Of a stretch of 12,670 nt of DNA, positions 1 to 6,856 are shown in pieces. Numbering within the stretch: position 1 is the first letter of the stretch; every line of letters starts with the position of its first letter. Source of the DNA: Archangiaceae bacterium. Its GTDB lineage: Bacteria; Myxococcota; Myxococcia; Myxococcales; Myxococcaceae. A model generated the notes under the pieces. It saw only the letters and a program-made list of their open reading frames with translations, did not search any database and had not been told where the DNA came from. The stretch covers positions 1 to 12,670 of the forward strand of contig JAHFDQ010000120.1 in assembly GCA_023248915.1 (NCBI GenBank), given 5' to 3'. Made by a program: the position numbers and the translations under genes.

Positions 1-425
1 AGCAGCGCGTGGGCCAGCGCGCGGCTGGTGAACACCGGCGGGTCGGACATCGACTCGGTGCCGCCGGCGATGGCCACCTCGCTCTGGCCGAGCGCGATGG
101 CGTTCGCCGCGTCGGTGAGCGCCTGCACTGAGGTCGCGCAGGCGCGAGAGACGGTGTGCGCGTCGATGCGGCGGGGCAGCCCCGACGCCAGCACCACCTC
201 GCGGGCGATGGAGAGCGCGGTGACGTTGGGAATCACCTGGCCGAACACGAGCTGGTCGATCTCGGCGGGGTCTAGCTCGGACCGCTGCACCAGCTCTTGC
301 ACCACGATGCGCCCCAGGTCGAGCGCCGTCAGCGGGCCGAAGCCCGAGCTGGCCTTCATGAATGGCGTGCGCAACCCCCGGACGATCGCCACCCTCCGGT
401 GCCCGTTCGACTGCTTCGATGCCAT
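1..425 (-). CDS. fadI: Acetyl-CoA acyltransferase (thiolase), FadI-like, N-terminal part
   Basis: The frame runs from an ATG at 425 off the left edge, giving the first ~141 residues of a ~430-residue thiolase. It would cleave 3-ketoacyl-CoA to acetyl-CoA in the last step of fatty-acid beta-oxidation, in the cytoplasm. The N-terminus has the thiolase pattern RVAIVRGLRTPF (residues 11-22). The nucleophilic cysteine is Cys96 in SRACATS, and AIAGGTESMSDPP follows. The SRACATS context and the LDLGRIVV and QLVFGQV stretches resemble the FadI/HADHB branch more than FadA or PhaA. A GGAGG lies 5 bases before the ATG, which supports this start. It is 50 bp downstream of hemE in the same direction and could be co-transcribed. 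The C-terminal Cys and His of the active site are outside the window. The thiolase call is firm; the FadI assignment is likely. Confidence 0.9.
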   Translation of the reverse strand, partial: MASKQSNGHRRVAIVRGLRTPFMKASSGFGPLTALDLGRIVVQELVQRSELDPAEIDQLVFGQVIPNVTALSIAREVVLASGLPRRIDAHTVSRACATSVQALTDAANAIALGQSEVAIAGGTESMSDPPVFTSRALAHAL

Positions 426-475
426 GGCCGCCTCCGAGGAAGTGCGCGGCAAGCTAGGCCGGGCGGTGCGGCGTT

Positions 476-1507
476 TCAACGGCGACGAGCGGCGCCCAGC
501 CGGTGCACCGTTTCCACCAGCGCCTTGGCCGAGTCGGGGTCGGTCGGAGGCGTGATGCCGTGACCGAGGTTGAAGATGTGCCCGAGCGGGCCGGCGCGGC
601 GGAGGATGTCGTCGACGCGCGCTTCGAGCTCGACCCGAGGCAGGAACAGCGCGATGGGGTCGAGGTTGCCCTGCACCGCCACGTCGGGGCCGAGGACTTT
701 CCGCCCCTCGTCGATCTCGATGCGCCAGTCGAGCCCGACCACGTCGGCGCCGGTGCGCTTGCACTGCGGCAAGAGGGTGGACATCGAGGTGCCGAAGTAG
801 ATGACCGGCACGCCGGTGGCTTGCAGCTCGTGGACGATGCGACTGACGTAAGGCAAGGAGAAGGTCTCGAAGTCGCGGGGCGACAGCTCGCCGCCCCACG
901 AATCGAACACCTGGACGATTTGCGCGCCGGCGGCGACCTGCATCTTCAGGTAGGGGATGAGGGTGGCGGTCAGCTTCTCGAACAGCCGGTGGGCGACCTT
1001 CGGCTGCTCGAAGAGCAACCGCTTGATGTCGATGTAGCTCTTCGAACCGCCGCCCTCGACCATGTAGGCCGCGAGGGTGAAGGGCGCTCCGCAGAAGCCG
1101 ATGACCGGCACCGAGTCGTCGAGCAATTTGCGGGCGCGGCGTATGGCCTCGGCGACGAAGCCCATCGACAGCTCGGGGTCGGGCACCGACAGCTTGTCGA
1201 CGTCGGCGCTCGAGCGCACCGGGCTGGGCAGGTGTGGCCCCTTGTCGTTGAGCTCGAGCGGCAGCCCCATCGCCTCGACGGCGATCAGGATATCCGAGAA
1301 GATGATGGCGGCGTCCACGCCGAGGCGGCGAACCGGCTGGGCGGTCACCTCGGCGGCGAGGTCGGGCGTCTTGCACAGCCCGAGAAACGTCGTCTTGGCG
1401 CGAATCTCGCGGTACTCCGGCAGGTAGCGGCCGGCCTGCCGCATGATCCACACCGGGGTGGTGTCGGTGGGCTGGCGGCGCGCGGCGCGGAGCAATCGGT
1501 CGTTCAT
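476..1507 (-). CDS. hemE: Uroporphyrinogen decarboxylase
   Basis: This 343-residue protein is full length for the family. It removes four carboxyl groups from uroporphyrinogen III to give coproporphyrinogen III, a cytoplasmic step of haem synthesis. Signature segments are all present: PVWIMRQAGRYLPEYR (18-33, with Arg23 and Arg27), FSDIL with Asp72, GFCGAPFTLAAYMVEGGGSK with Tyr148, FDSWGGELSP with Ser203, and NLGHGITPPTDP with His316. These correspond to the known substrate-binding residues. The ATG at 1507 fits the conserved MNDRLLRAARR start. The preceding CCCCGGA is a poor ribosome site. The monooxygenase gene ends 61 bp upstream. The first ~18 codons and 22 bp upstream are duplicated at 4004-4081, so the ancestral promoter may have been separated from this gene. 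Confidence 0.97.
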   Translation of the reverse strand: MNDRLLRAARRQPTDTTPVWIMRQAGRYLPEYREIRAKTTFLGLCKTPDLAAEVTAQPVRRLGVDAAIIFSDILIAVEAMGLPLELNDKGPHLPSPVRSSADVDKLSVPDPELSMGFVAEAIRRARKLLDDSVPVIGFCGAPFTLAAYMVEGGGSKSYIDIKRLLFEQPKVAHRLFEKLTATLIPYLKMQVAAGAQIVQVFDSWGGELSPRDFETFSLPYVSRIVHELQATGVPVIYFGTSMSTLLPQCKRTGADVVGLDWRIEIDEGRKVLGPDVAVQGNLDPIALFLPRVELEARVDDILRRAGPLGHIFNLGHGITPPTDPDSAKALVETVHRLGAARRR

Positions 1508-1529
1508 TCCGGGGCGTCTATCACACCGG
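1451..1529 (-). repeat. Direct repeat copy A: 5' end of functional hemE plus leader
   Basis: This segment covers 22 bp upstream of the hemE start codon and about the first 18 codons. It matches 4004-4081 in the same orientation with, by manual alignment, 8 mismatches and one 1-bp gap over 79 positions (about 89%). The hemE reading frame is intact in this copy. The two copies bracket the monooxygenase and HEPN genes. Similarity is lost abruptly on the upstream side after 1529 and fades on the coding side before 1451. Confidence 0.85.
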
Positions 1530-1531
1530 TG

Positions 1532-1552
1532 CGAGCGCCGGGTACGCGCTCG
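1532..1552 (-). terminator. GC-rich hairpin between the monooxygenase gene and hemE
   Basis: A perfect 7-bp inverted repeat (CGAGCGC / GCGCTCG) encloses a 7-base loop. It starts 17 bases after the monooxygenase stop and ends 24 bases before the hemE ATG. There is no T-tract, so it is not a classical intrinsic terminator. It could attenuate read-through into hemE or be chance in GC-rich DNA. It begins 3 bp beyond the edge of repeat copy A. Confidence 0.3.
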
Positions 1553-1568
1553 GGCCTGAAGTCCGCCC

Positions 1569-2906
1569 TCACCGCGACGACAAGATGTTCGCGACGCACA
1601 TCTCGTCTTCGCTGCCTTCTCCCCAGTTCACGTCCTTCACCGTCGAGATGCGGCCCGGAGAATTGTCGAACACGCACTTCAGCCGTAGCTGGTCGCCCGG
1701 CTGGAAACGCACCGGCGTCTCGAGCGAGTACTGAAGCTGCCAGTGGAAGTCCCAGTTGGAAATGTCGAGCACCTTGACGTGGGTGTGGTCGGGCCTCTCG
1801 AGCCACAGCTGCCCCTCTGCACCGAGCTTGTGCATGTGAAACATCACCGCCTCGATGTTGAAGCCGTTCGTGGTGTCGAGGGTCGACCCGAGCAGCGAAA
1901 AGAAGTCCCGCGGGTCTGCCTGGTAGAGGAAGGGCACGTTGGTCGCGCCGGCCGGGATGTTCATCTGCCCCGCCACCCAGCCGGGGTCGAGGAAGGGCTG
2001 GTAGACCATCTGGCGATCGACCGAGCTCGCGAGCTGGAACTGGAAGCTCGACTGGTCCGGCTGCAGCGACGCCGCGGTGTTGTAGTGCATCTGAATCACC
2101 ACCGTCGCCCCGGGCGGCACCGGCACGCCCCCGTTCCGCGGGAAAGTGACGCCCTGGGTTCCGGGAATCCACGCGGTCAACAGGTTCACCGCGAACTCCT
2201 GCGGCCGGTTGCCGAACGGCCCCCCGAAGCACGAGTAGCCCGGGGCCGTATCCTCCGCGTCCCACTGGAACGGGGCCTGGGCCGAGTCCGGTGGCACCAG
2301 GTAGAGGGCGACGTGGTGCACCATGGCCGTCACCCCCGGCAGCGCGTCGAAGCCGGTCACGAACACCGGGGTGGTTTCGGGCCACACCAGCGGGAAGCAG
2401 CGGTAATCGTCCGGCGACAAGGTCGGCGCGTAGGGTTGCTGCATCGCCAGCGTCAGGTCCACCCGCTGAATGCCGCCGGCCAACTTGGGCAGGTCGGCTC
2501 CCGGTCTCGCCTTGTCGCCCTCGGGCGCCCCCGCCTTCGCCCAGGCGGCCAGCGTCGCCTTCTGGTCGTCGGTCAGCGACGGATTGTACAGGTAGGTCAC
2601 GTCCGCCGCGCCCGCGCGCCACGGCGGCATCAACCCCGCGGCCGTCGCCGACGCCGCCGCCTGCGCGCGGGCCTTCGCGCTCGGGTACGAGTCGAGCGCG
2701 AACGGGGCGATCGCGCCGGCCGTGTGGCAGGTGATGCAGCGCGAGTCCAGAATCGGCTTCACCTGCTGGTAGTAAGTCGGCGCGGCTGGACCGCACGCGC
2801 AGAGCGCGAGCAGGGTCGGGCCCAGGGTGGCGGTGCGAAGGAACAACTCGGTAGCACCGTACCGCGAACCTCTCGCGGGCGGAACACGCCAGGCCCCGGG
2901 GAACAT
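1569..2906 (-). CDS. Lipoprotein-like cytochrome c / copper type II (PHM-like) monooxygenase
   Basis: This protein has 445 residues from the ATG at 2906. A TTG at 2846 (codon 21) would start directly at a short lipoprotein signal, LRTATLGPTLLALCAC, and may be the true start, because the first 20 residues do not look like a signal peptide. After the lipobox comes one haem c motif, CITCH (57-61), with a possible axial Met93 in LMPPW. The rest is a peptidylglycine-hydroxylating-monooxygenase-like two-domain fold. All six copper ligands of that family can be placed: His197-His198 (VHHVALY) and His274 (QMHYN) for CuH, and His357, His359 (FHMH) and Met436 (DEMC) for CuM. The conserved DDYRCF stands at 166-171. 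Such enzymes hydroxylate C-H bonds with O2; the substrate here is unknown. The fused haem domain could deliver electrons to the copper, which is inference. The HEPN gene ends 47 bp upstream on the same strand and hemE follows 61 bp downstream. Confidence 0.85.
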   Translation of the reverse strand: MFPGAWRVPPARGSRYGATELFLRTATLGPTLLALCACGPAAPTYYQQVKPILDSRCITCHTAGAIAPFALDSYPSAKARAQAAASATAAGLMPPWRAGAADVTYLYNPSLTDDQKATLAAWAKAGAPEGDKARPGADLPKLAGGIQRVDLTLAMQQPYAPTLSPDDYRCFPLVWPETTPVFVTGFDALPGVTAMVHHVALYLVPPDSAQAPFQWDAEDTAPGYSCFGGPFGNRPQEFAVNLLTAWIPGTQGVTFPRNGGVPVPPGATVVIQMHYNTAASLQPDQSSFQFQLASSVDRQMVYQPFLDPGWVAGQMNIPAGATNVPFLYQADPRDFFSLLGSTLDTTNGFNIEAVMFHMHKLGAEGQLWLERPDHTHVKVLDISNWDFHWQLQYSLETPVRFQPGDQLRLKCVFDNSPGRISTVKDVNWGEGSEDEMCVANILSSR

Positions 2907-2953
2907 TTTTCATCAGTGATTCTGTCCGCCCCTCCAGACGTATGCGGATGCAG

Positions 2954-3910
2954 TCACGCTGGGCTTCTGTCAACCGTCAGGGGCAAGAGGCCAATCTCGC
3001 GGCTCAGAACCGCTGCGGCCAGCCCGATGGCGTCTTGTCGGTTGGTGGAGCGCTCCTGGACCGAACCAGTATGGACAAAGACGGATCGTGACTCGTACAT
3101 TGACTTGACGGCCTTGCGCAGTTCACGCCGGTTCCCGACCGAGCGCCCGAGCCCGTGTGCAACGGCCTCCGATATCCTTTGCACCGAACTTTCTTGGCCG
3201 TCGAGCAGCAGACCCTCTACGACACTGAACGCAAGCGAGATGCTCTTCCCGAAGTCGATGGTTGTGGCCGCCATCGCCACCAGCCTTGCCGCAGACTGAA
3301 GATGGCTGCATTCCTGCGACTCGCCGCACATCACGAGCCGGAGCAGACCAGTGTGCCTACTGACTGCTCGCACCTGGTCTCCGCCCTTCAGTACATGGGC
3401 GTCTAGGTCTGACCGACTGATCTGAGGTAGTCGAAGGACACTGCGGTCTACAACGTCCAGGTACTCGCCCGTCAGGTCCCACTCGGCCGATTCGATGACG
3501 ACGGAGGCCGGAGAAAAGCGCTGACTGTCGTCGAAGTAGAGGTCCACAAGGTCCAGCGAAAATGCACAGCCGATCCATGCCAGGCCCAACTGCTCAGCGC
3601 GAATGCGCGCTCCGAGCAACGTGTGCGCCTCGACGTCGCTGACCAACATTGTTCCCGTGCCCTCCTTCCGGAGAGCAAGCCGCCGACGGCCGCCCACATC
3701 TGTTCCCAACCATTCCTCGGAATCCCGCAAGACGGGAATTCGGAACTTCCATGCCCTTGGCGCTGCCTCAAGGCGTGACGCAATCTCAATAGCGAACGCT
3801 TCGGCCGACAGGTCGGGAGGTCGCGCGAACATCGAGCCGTTGGCTTCGTCGTCTTGAGCACCACGTAGGTACTGAAGGACAAGCTGCTGGAGCTTCGCCT
3901 TCACCGTCAC
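2954..3910 (-). CDS. Apea-like HEPN domain protein, candidate defence RNase
   Basis: This 318-residue protein begins with GTG at 3910, preceded by a strong GGAGGAG 8 bases upstream. Another GTG is two codons in. Residues ~1-190 match nothing I recognise. The last ~110 residues look like the HEPN domain found C-terminal in ApeA-type proteins: a helix with AFSVVEGLLLDGQES, then RELRKAVKSMYESRSVFVHTGS. The latter contains the HEPN RNase motif R-x4-H (Arg275, His280) in the usual 'Y-x-x-R-S-x-x-x-H-x-G' setting. HEPN RNases cut RNA in many anti-phage and toxin systems; ApeA is an abortive-infection protein. There is no signal peptide or membrane segment, so it is probably cytoplasmic. By eye the gene is less GC-rich than its neighbours and uses more AT-ending codons, consistent with transfer. 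It lies inside the hemE-end direct repeats, and no MNT-type antitoxin partner is adjacent. Confidence 0.6.
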   Translation of the reverse strand: MTVKAKLQQLVLQYLRGAQDDEANGSMFARPPDLSAEAFAIEIASRLEAAPRAWKFRIPVLRDSEEWLGTDVGGRRRLALRKEGTGTMLVSDVEAHTLLGARIRAEQLGLAWIGCAFSLDLVDLYFDDSQRFSPASVVIESAEWDLTGEYLDVVDRSVLRLPQISRSDLDAHVLKGGDQVRAVSRHTGLLRLVMCGESQECSHLQSAARLVAMAATTIDFGKSISLAFSVVEGLLLDGQESSVQRISEAVAHGLGRSVGNRRELRKAVKSMYESRSVFVHTGSVQERSTNRQDAIGLAAAVLSREIGLLPLTVDRSPA

Positions 3911-4003
3911 TTGGCCGTCTCCTCCCCGCGCCCCGCCCGCAGACGCGGTTGGAGTCTAACCAGAAACCCCGACCTCAGCTCCATGGGCCGTGCTCGGCGT
4001 TCC

Positions 4004-4081
4004 CACCGGGGTGGTGTCATGGGCAGGCGGCGCGCGGCGCGGAACATTCGGTCGTCCATTCCACGGCGTCGATCACACCGG
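4004..4081 (-). pseudogene. Degenerate copy B of the hemE 5' end (hemE fragment)
   Basis: On the minus strand an ATG at 4059 opens MDDRMFRAARR, matching MNDRLLRAARR of real HemE. A 1-bp deletion then shifts the frame, so it reads LPMTPPRW in place of QPTDTTPVW. The upstream 22 bases also match the hemE leader. Nothing of the remaining ~320 codons follows; the HEPN gene starts instead. It is therefore a dead fragment left by duplication, insertion or recombination. It begins 22 bp after the stop codon of the GNAT toxin gene. It may mark the original position of hemE directly downstream of the toxin-antitoxin pair. Confidence 0.8.
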
Positions 4082-4102
4082 AGCGGCCGCGGGCGTCCGA
4101 CG

Positions 4103-4612
4103 CTACTGGGCAGCCTCGAGTAGCGAGGCCGCGATGTCGGCCATCGACCTGAAGAGGACCAGCGGGTCGTCCTTCGAGGGCAGAAACCCCCGGCGGCGCC
4201 AGAATGCCGCGGCCTCGGCGTCGACGGCATTCACCACTAACGCCCTGCCGCCTACCAGCTCGGCCGCCGCCACGCATCGCTCGAGCGCGTGCTTCAAGAG
4301 TCCGCTCGCGATTCCCTTTCCGGCCCACGCCAGGTCGGTCGCCAGTTGGCCCAGCAGAAAGCACGGAACGGGACTGGGAGGTTGGCCGGTCCGAATTGAG
4401 CGGGGCATCGACACGGCAACGACCGCCGTCGGCGCGAGCCCGTAGTACCCCACCACCCGGCCAGCTTCGTGCACCACGAGCACCGCGGTGAAGCCCCGCT
4501 CTTGATTCGACAGGGCCCGTGACTTGAGCCAGTGGTCAAGCGCCGGCTTGCCGCAAGAGAAGGCCGAGACGTCGTGCGCGGCGGTCAATAATTCGGGAGC
4601 GCTGAGCGCCAC
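4103..4612 (-). CDS. GNAT acetyltransferase toxin, TacT-like, with altered active site
   Basis: This 169-residue protein starts at GTG 4612, with AAGAGG 5-10 bases ahead. TacT-family toxins acetylate the amino group of aminoacyl-tRNA and stop translation. Family features are FSCGKPALDHWLKSRAL (18-34), GRVVGYYGLAP (51-61), VPCFLLGQLATDLAWAGKGIA (82-102) and a C-terminal FWRRRGF (137-143). Two normally conserved positions differ. The acetyl-CoA loop Q/R-x-x-G-x-G/A reads AGKGIA, with Ala97 at the Q/R position. The catalytic Tyr of the usual F-Y-x-x-x-G-F motif is Trp138 (codon TGG, clear in the sequence). It could be a weakened toxin, an inactive relic, or an enzyme with another mechanism. The DUF1778 antitoxin gene ends 12 bp upstream, the standard antitoxin-first order. 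Confidence 0.88.
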   Translation of the reverse strand: MALSAPELLTAAHDVSAFSCGKPALDHWLKSRALSNQERGFTAVLVVHEAGRVVGYYGLAPTAVVAVSMPRSIRTGQPPSPVPCFLLGQLATDLAWAGKGIASGLLKHALERCVAAAELVGGRALVVNAVDAEAAAFWRRRGFLPSKDDPLVLFRSMADIAASLLEAAQ

Positions 4613-4624
4613 GAAACCTCTTCT

Positions 4625-4903
4625 TCAGTCGTCCCACGGGGCCCTGCGCTTCAAGAGCGCGACCAGCTCGCGCACCGGCTTCGCCGGCGCGGCGAGCGTC
4701 TCGGTGAAGGCGCCGAAGCCCCGAGCGGACATGCGAATCGGCAGAGCGTCCATCACCACCTCCTCCGCGGCCTTGACCGCGGCGTCACGCACGAAATCCG
4801 TCCTCGACCGGCCACGCAGCGAGGCCGCGCGATCGATGAGCGAGAGATCGTCGCTAGGGAGGCGCATCGAGAGTGGGTACTCCTTCTTCGCGGGTCTTGG
4901 CAT
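4625..4903 (-). CDS. DUF1778 ribbon-helix-helix antitoxin, TacA-like
   Basis: This is 92 residues from the ATG at 4903. An upstream in-frame TTG at 4924 would add 7 residues, but AGAGGA at a good distance from the ATG, and a -10-like element overlapping the TTG, favour 4903. The N-terminus, KKEYPLSMRLPSDDLSLIDRAA, is the DNA-binding RHH part. RGRSRTDFVRDAAVKAAEE forms the dimer helices. The C-terminal FGAFTETLAAPAKPV...LLKRRAPWDD is the typical toxin-neutralising tail of the family (ending in APW). It should bind the GNAT toxin and repress its own promoter. The gene lies 58 bp beyond the amylase stop on the same strand, with its own promoter between. Confidence 0.9.
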   Translation of the reverse strand: MPRPAKKEYPLSMRLPSDDLSLIDRAASLRGRSRTDFVRDAAVKAAEEVVMDALPIRMSARGFGAFTETLAAPAKPVRELVALLKRRAPWDD

Positions 4904-4923
4904 TGGCTCTTCCTCTGACGGCA

Positions 4924-4952
4924 AGGATAGTCAGTTGTAGCGCATTCTGCAA
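4924..4952 (-). promoter_or_regulatory. Promoter and probable operator of the GNAT/DUF1778 pair
   Basis: On the minus strand TTGCAG (4952-4947) and TATCCT (4929-4924) are spaced by exactly 17 bp, a good sigma-70-type layout. The predicted transcript start is only about 14 bases before the antitoxin ATG. An imperfect palindrome, TTGCAG-N6-CTACAA (4952-4935, 5 of 6 pairs), overlaps the -35 and spacer, where autoregulating RHH antitoxins bind. The stretch is more AT-rich than its surroundings. Confidence 0.5.
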
Positions 4953-4961
4953 TACACGGGG

Positions 4962-6785
4962 CTACCGGTCGCCGGCCGGGGCCGTGTCGATCGCGACTGG
5001 GGCTTCCCGTGCCCTGCCCCACTCAAGCACGTAGCGGGCTGGGCCTTCGCGGTCTTCGATGAAGACCAGGTGGTTGTCTCCGGGTTCCCACTCGGGCGTG
5101 GCTCCGTCGCGCCGGGCCACCCACTTCAGCTCGACGACCGACCCTGCCGGCAGGTTGACCTTCACCTTGCCGGAGGCGTCGGCCGACGCCTTCGAGCGCG
5201 ACGGATTCCACGCCCCCATCTCGGGGGCCGAGCCCACGGCGACCAGGCGCTCTCCCGCTCTGCCTGGAGCTCCCGCGGGCTCGAAAGTCACCGCTCGCAT
5301 TCGCTTCGCCTTACGGAGTTGGGCGGCCCGCTCCTTCAGCCCGGCGAACCCCGACTCGGCCTCGGGCTGGGCGAACGCCACCAGCACCGAGCTCGCCGGC
5401 ACCTGCTGCGGCGGCACTTCCTGGCGCGCGCCCGACGCGTCGGTCCACCTCGCGACGGGCAGTCGCAGAGTCGCGAGCCGAAGCGCCGCGGGTGTCTCTC
5501 TCCGGTTGACGGCCACCAGCGCGAGCTCGCGCTGGCTCACTCGAGCGTAGGCGAACAGGCCGTCCTCGACCGCCAGCACCCACGGCGTGCCTCCGGCCAG
5601 CGCGGGGTGCGCCCTTCGGAGCGCCAGCGTCCTGGCGATCGTCCCCGCCAGCGCCGGGTTCGCGCCGAACTTCATGTCCGCGCGGTTCTCCGGCTCGGCC
5701 GCGCCGGTCAGGCCCGCCTCGGTCCCGTACAACAGCGACGGCGTCCCGCGCGCGGTCAGCAATACTTGCAGCGCCTGCCTCACGCTTTCGGCCTCGCCTC
5801 TGCACTGGGTCATCACCCTGGGCAGGTCGTGGTTGTCGAGCAGAGTCACCAGCGCGTCGGGGTCGGCGTAGAGCCGGTCGGAGGAGAGAACCGCGCCGAC
5901 CTTCGCCGGCTGTTGGTTCTTGCAGAAGACGTCCACCAGGGCGAAGGCCAGCGGAAAGTCGAACATCGCGTCGAACTTCCCCTCGGTGCCGACGCGCGCC
6001 AGCACCGCCGGGTCGCCCTCGAGCTCTTCTCCGAGCAGGAACAGCCCGGGCCTTGCTCCGCGAAGCTCGTCGTTGAAGCGGGCCCAGAACGCCGGCGCCA
6101 CGTGCTTCACCGCGTCGAGCCGGAAGCCGTCGGGCTGGACGGCCGTCACCCAGCGGAGGCTGGCACCGGCCAGGTGGCGGTAGACCTCTTCCCGTTCCTG
6201 GGCGAGGTCCGGCAGGCCGTGGACGTCGTGCGTGACGAGCTGGTCGGCGTCGTTCCAATCGGTGAGCGGGCCCCGCCGGTGAAACCACTCCGGGCGCTCG
6301 CGCACGAGCGGCGCGTCGGGGCCGACGTGGTTGACCACCAGGTCGAGCAGCAACCGCATGTTCCGGCGGTGCAGCTCGTCGGCCAACCGCTTCAGGTCGG
6401 CCTCGGTGCCGAACCTCGGCTCGACCCGGTTCAAGTCGTACGTCCAGTACCCGTGGAAGGCCCCGTGGCCGAAGAACTTCTCGGTCCGCATCGCGAACAC
6501 CGGCGACAGCCACACCGTCCGCACGCCCAGCGCCTCGAGGTCGCCGAGGTGGTCGATCAACCCCTTCAGGTCGCCCCCGTGGAACGCCGCCGGATCGGAA
6601 GGGTCGACGGCCCCGTCATTCGACGGGTCGCCGTTGGCGAAGCGGTCGACCATCACGAAGTAGATCGAATCGGGGGGCTCGGGCAGAACGGGCCGGCTGG
6701 CCTCTGCTCGGGGAAGGCACGCCGCCAGCGCGAGGAGCCAGAGCACCAGCACCCTTGACGGCGAACCCGAGTACGAAGGCATCAT
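4962..6785 (-). CDS. Secreted alpha-amylase (GH13) with C-terminal CBM20 starch-binding domain
   Basis: The frame is open from 7004, but the ATG at 6785 (607 residues) places a signal sequence directly at the N-terminus: SRVLVLWLLALAAC, with lipobox LAAC at 20-23, suggesting a lipoprotein or otherwise exported enzyme. The ribosome site is weak, and an ATG at 6836 is a less likely alternative. The GH13 barrel (~40-395) has all conserved regions: DLVVNH (148-153), GFRLDAVKH with nucleophile Asp224, GEELEG with acid/base Glu253, and LLDNHD with Asp320. A beta-sandwich region follows. Then a CBM20-like module (~497-595) contains VAVGSAPEMGAWNP and VELKWV...PEWEPGDNH. It should hydrolyse alpha-1,4-glucan at or outside the cell surface. 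It is transcribed divergently from the PEGA gene and followed by the GNAT/DUF1778 pair. Confidence 0.92.
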   Translation of the reverse strand: MMPSYSGSPSRVLVLWLLALAACLPRAEASRPVLPEPPDSIYFVMVDRFANGDPSNDGAVDPSDPAAFHGGDLKGLIDHLGDLEALGVRTVWLSPVFAMRTEKFFGHGAFHGYWTYDLNRVEPRFGTEADLKRLADELHRRNMRLLLDLVVNHVGPDAPLVRERPEWFHRRGPLTDWNDADQLVTHDVHGLPDLAQEREEVYRHLAGASLRWVTAVQPDGFRLDAVKHVAPAFWARFNDELRGARPGLFLLGEELEGDPAVLARVGTEGKFDAMFDFPLAFALVDVFCKNQQPAKVGAVLSSDRLYADPDALVTLLDNHDLPRVMTQCRGEAESVRQALQVLLTARGTPSLLYGTEAGLTGAAEPENRADMKFGANPALAGTIARTLALRRAHPALAGGTPWVLAVEDGLFAYARVSQRELALVAVNRRETPAALRLATLRLPVARWTDASGARQEVPPQQVPASSVLVAFAQPEAESGFAGLKERAAQLRKAKRMRAVTFEPAGAPGRAGERLVAVGSAPEMGAWNPSRSKASADASGKVKVNLPAGSVVELKWVARRDGATPEWEPGDNHLVFIEDREGPARYVLEWGRAREAPVAIDTAPAGDR

Positions 6786-6856
6786 TCGTGGGTGGGCAAG
6801 GTAGCAGAGGCACCGCAGGCCGCCAGCCTCGGGCATCGAGTTCGATCCGCCCCCCG

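Noticed and set aside
503..1777. Long plus-strand open frame opposite hemE
   Set aside because: It is antisense to the conserved hemE frame, has Arg/Asp/Gly-biased low-complexity content, and exists because GC-rich codons lack stops on the other strand.
1504..2973. 489-codon minus-strand frame overlapping the monooxygenase
   Set aside because: Its translation is Arg-rich without domains, while the other frame (1569-2906) carries CxxCH and all copper ligands.
1743..3299. Long plus-strand frame opposite the monooxygenase and HEPN genes
   Set aside because: Composition is biased (His/Arg/Val), no family features are seen, and it is fully explained as a shadow of two supported genes.
5070..6758. 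562-codon plus-strand frame opposite the amylase
   Set aside because: It is antisense to a GH13 protein with intact catalytic motifs, and its own translation has no recognisable domain.
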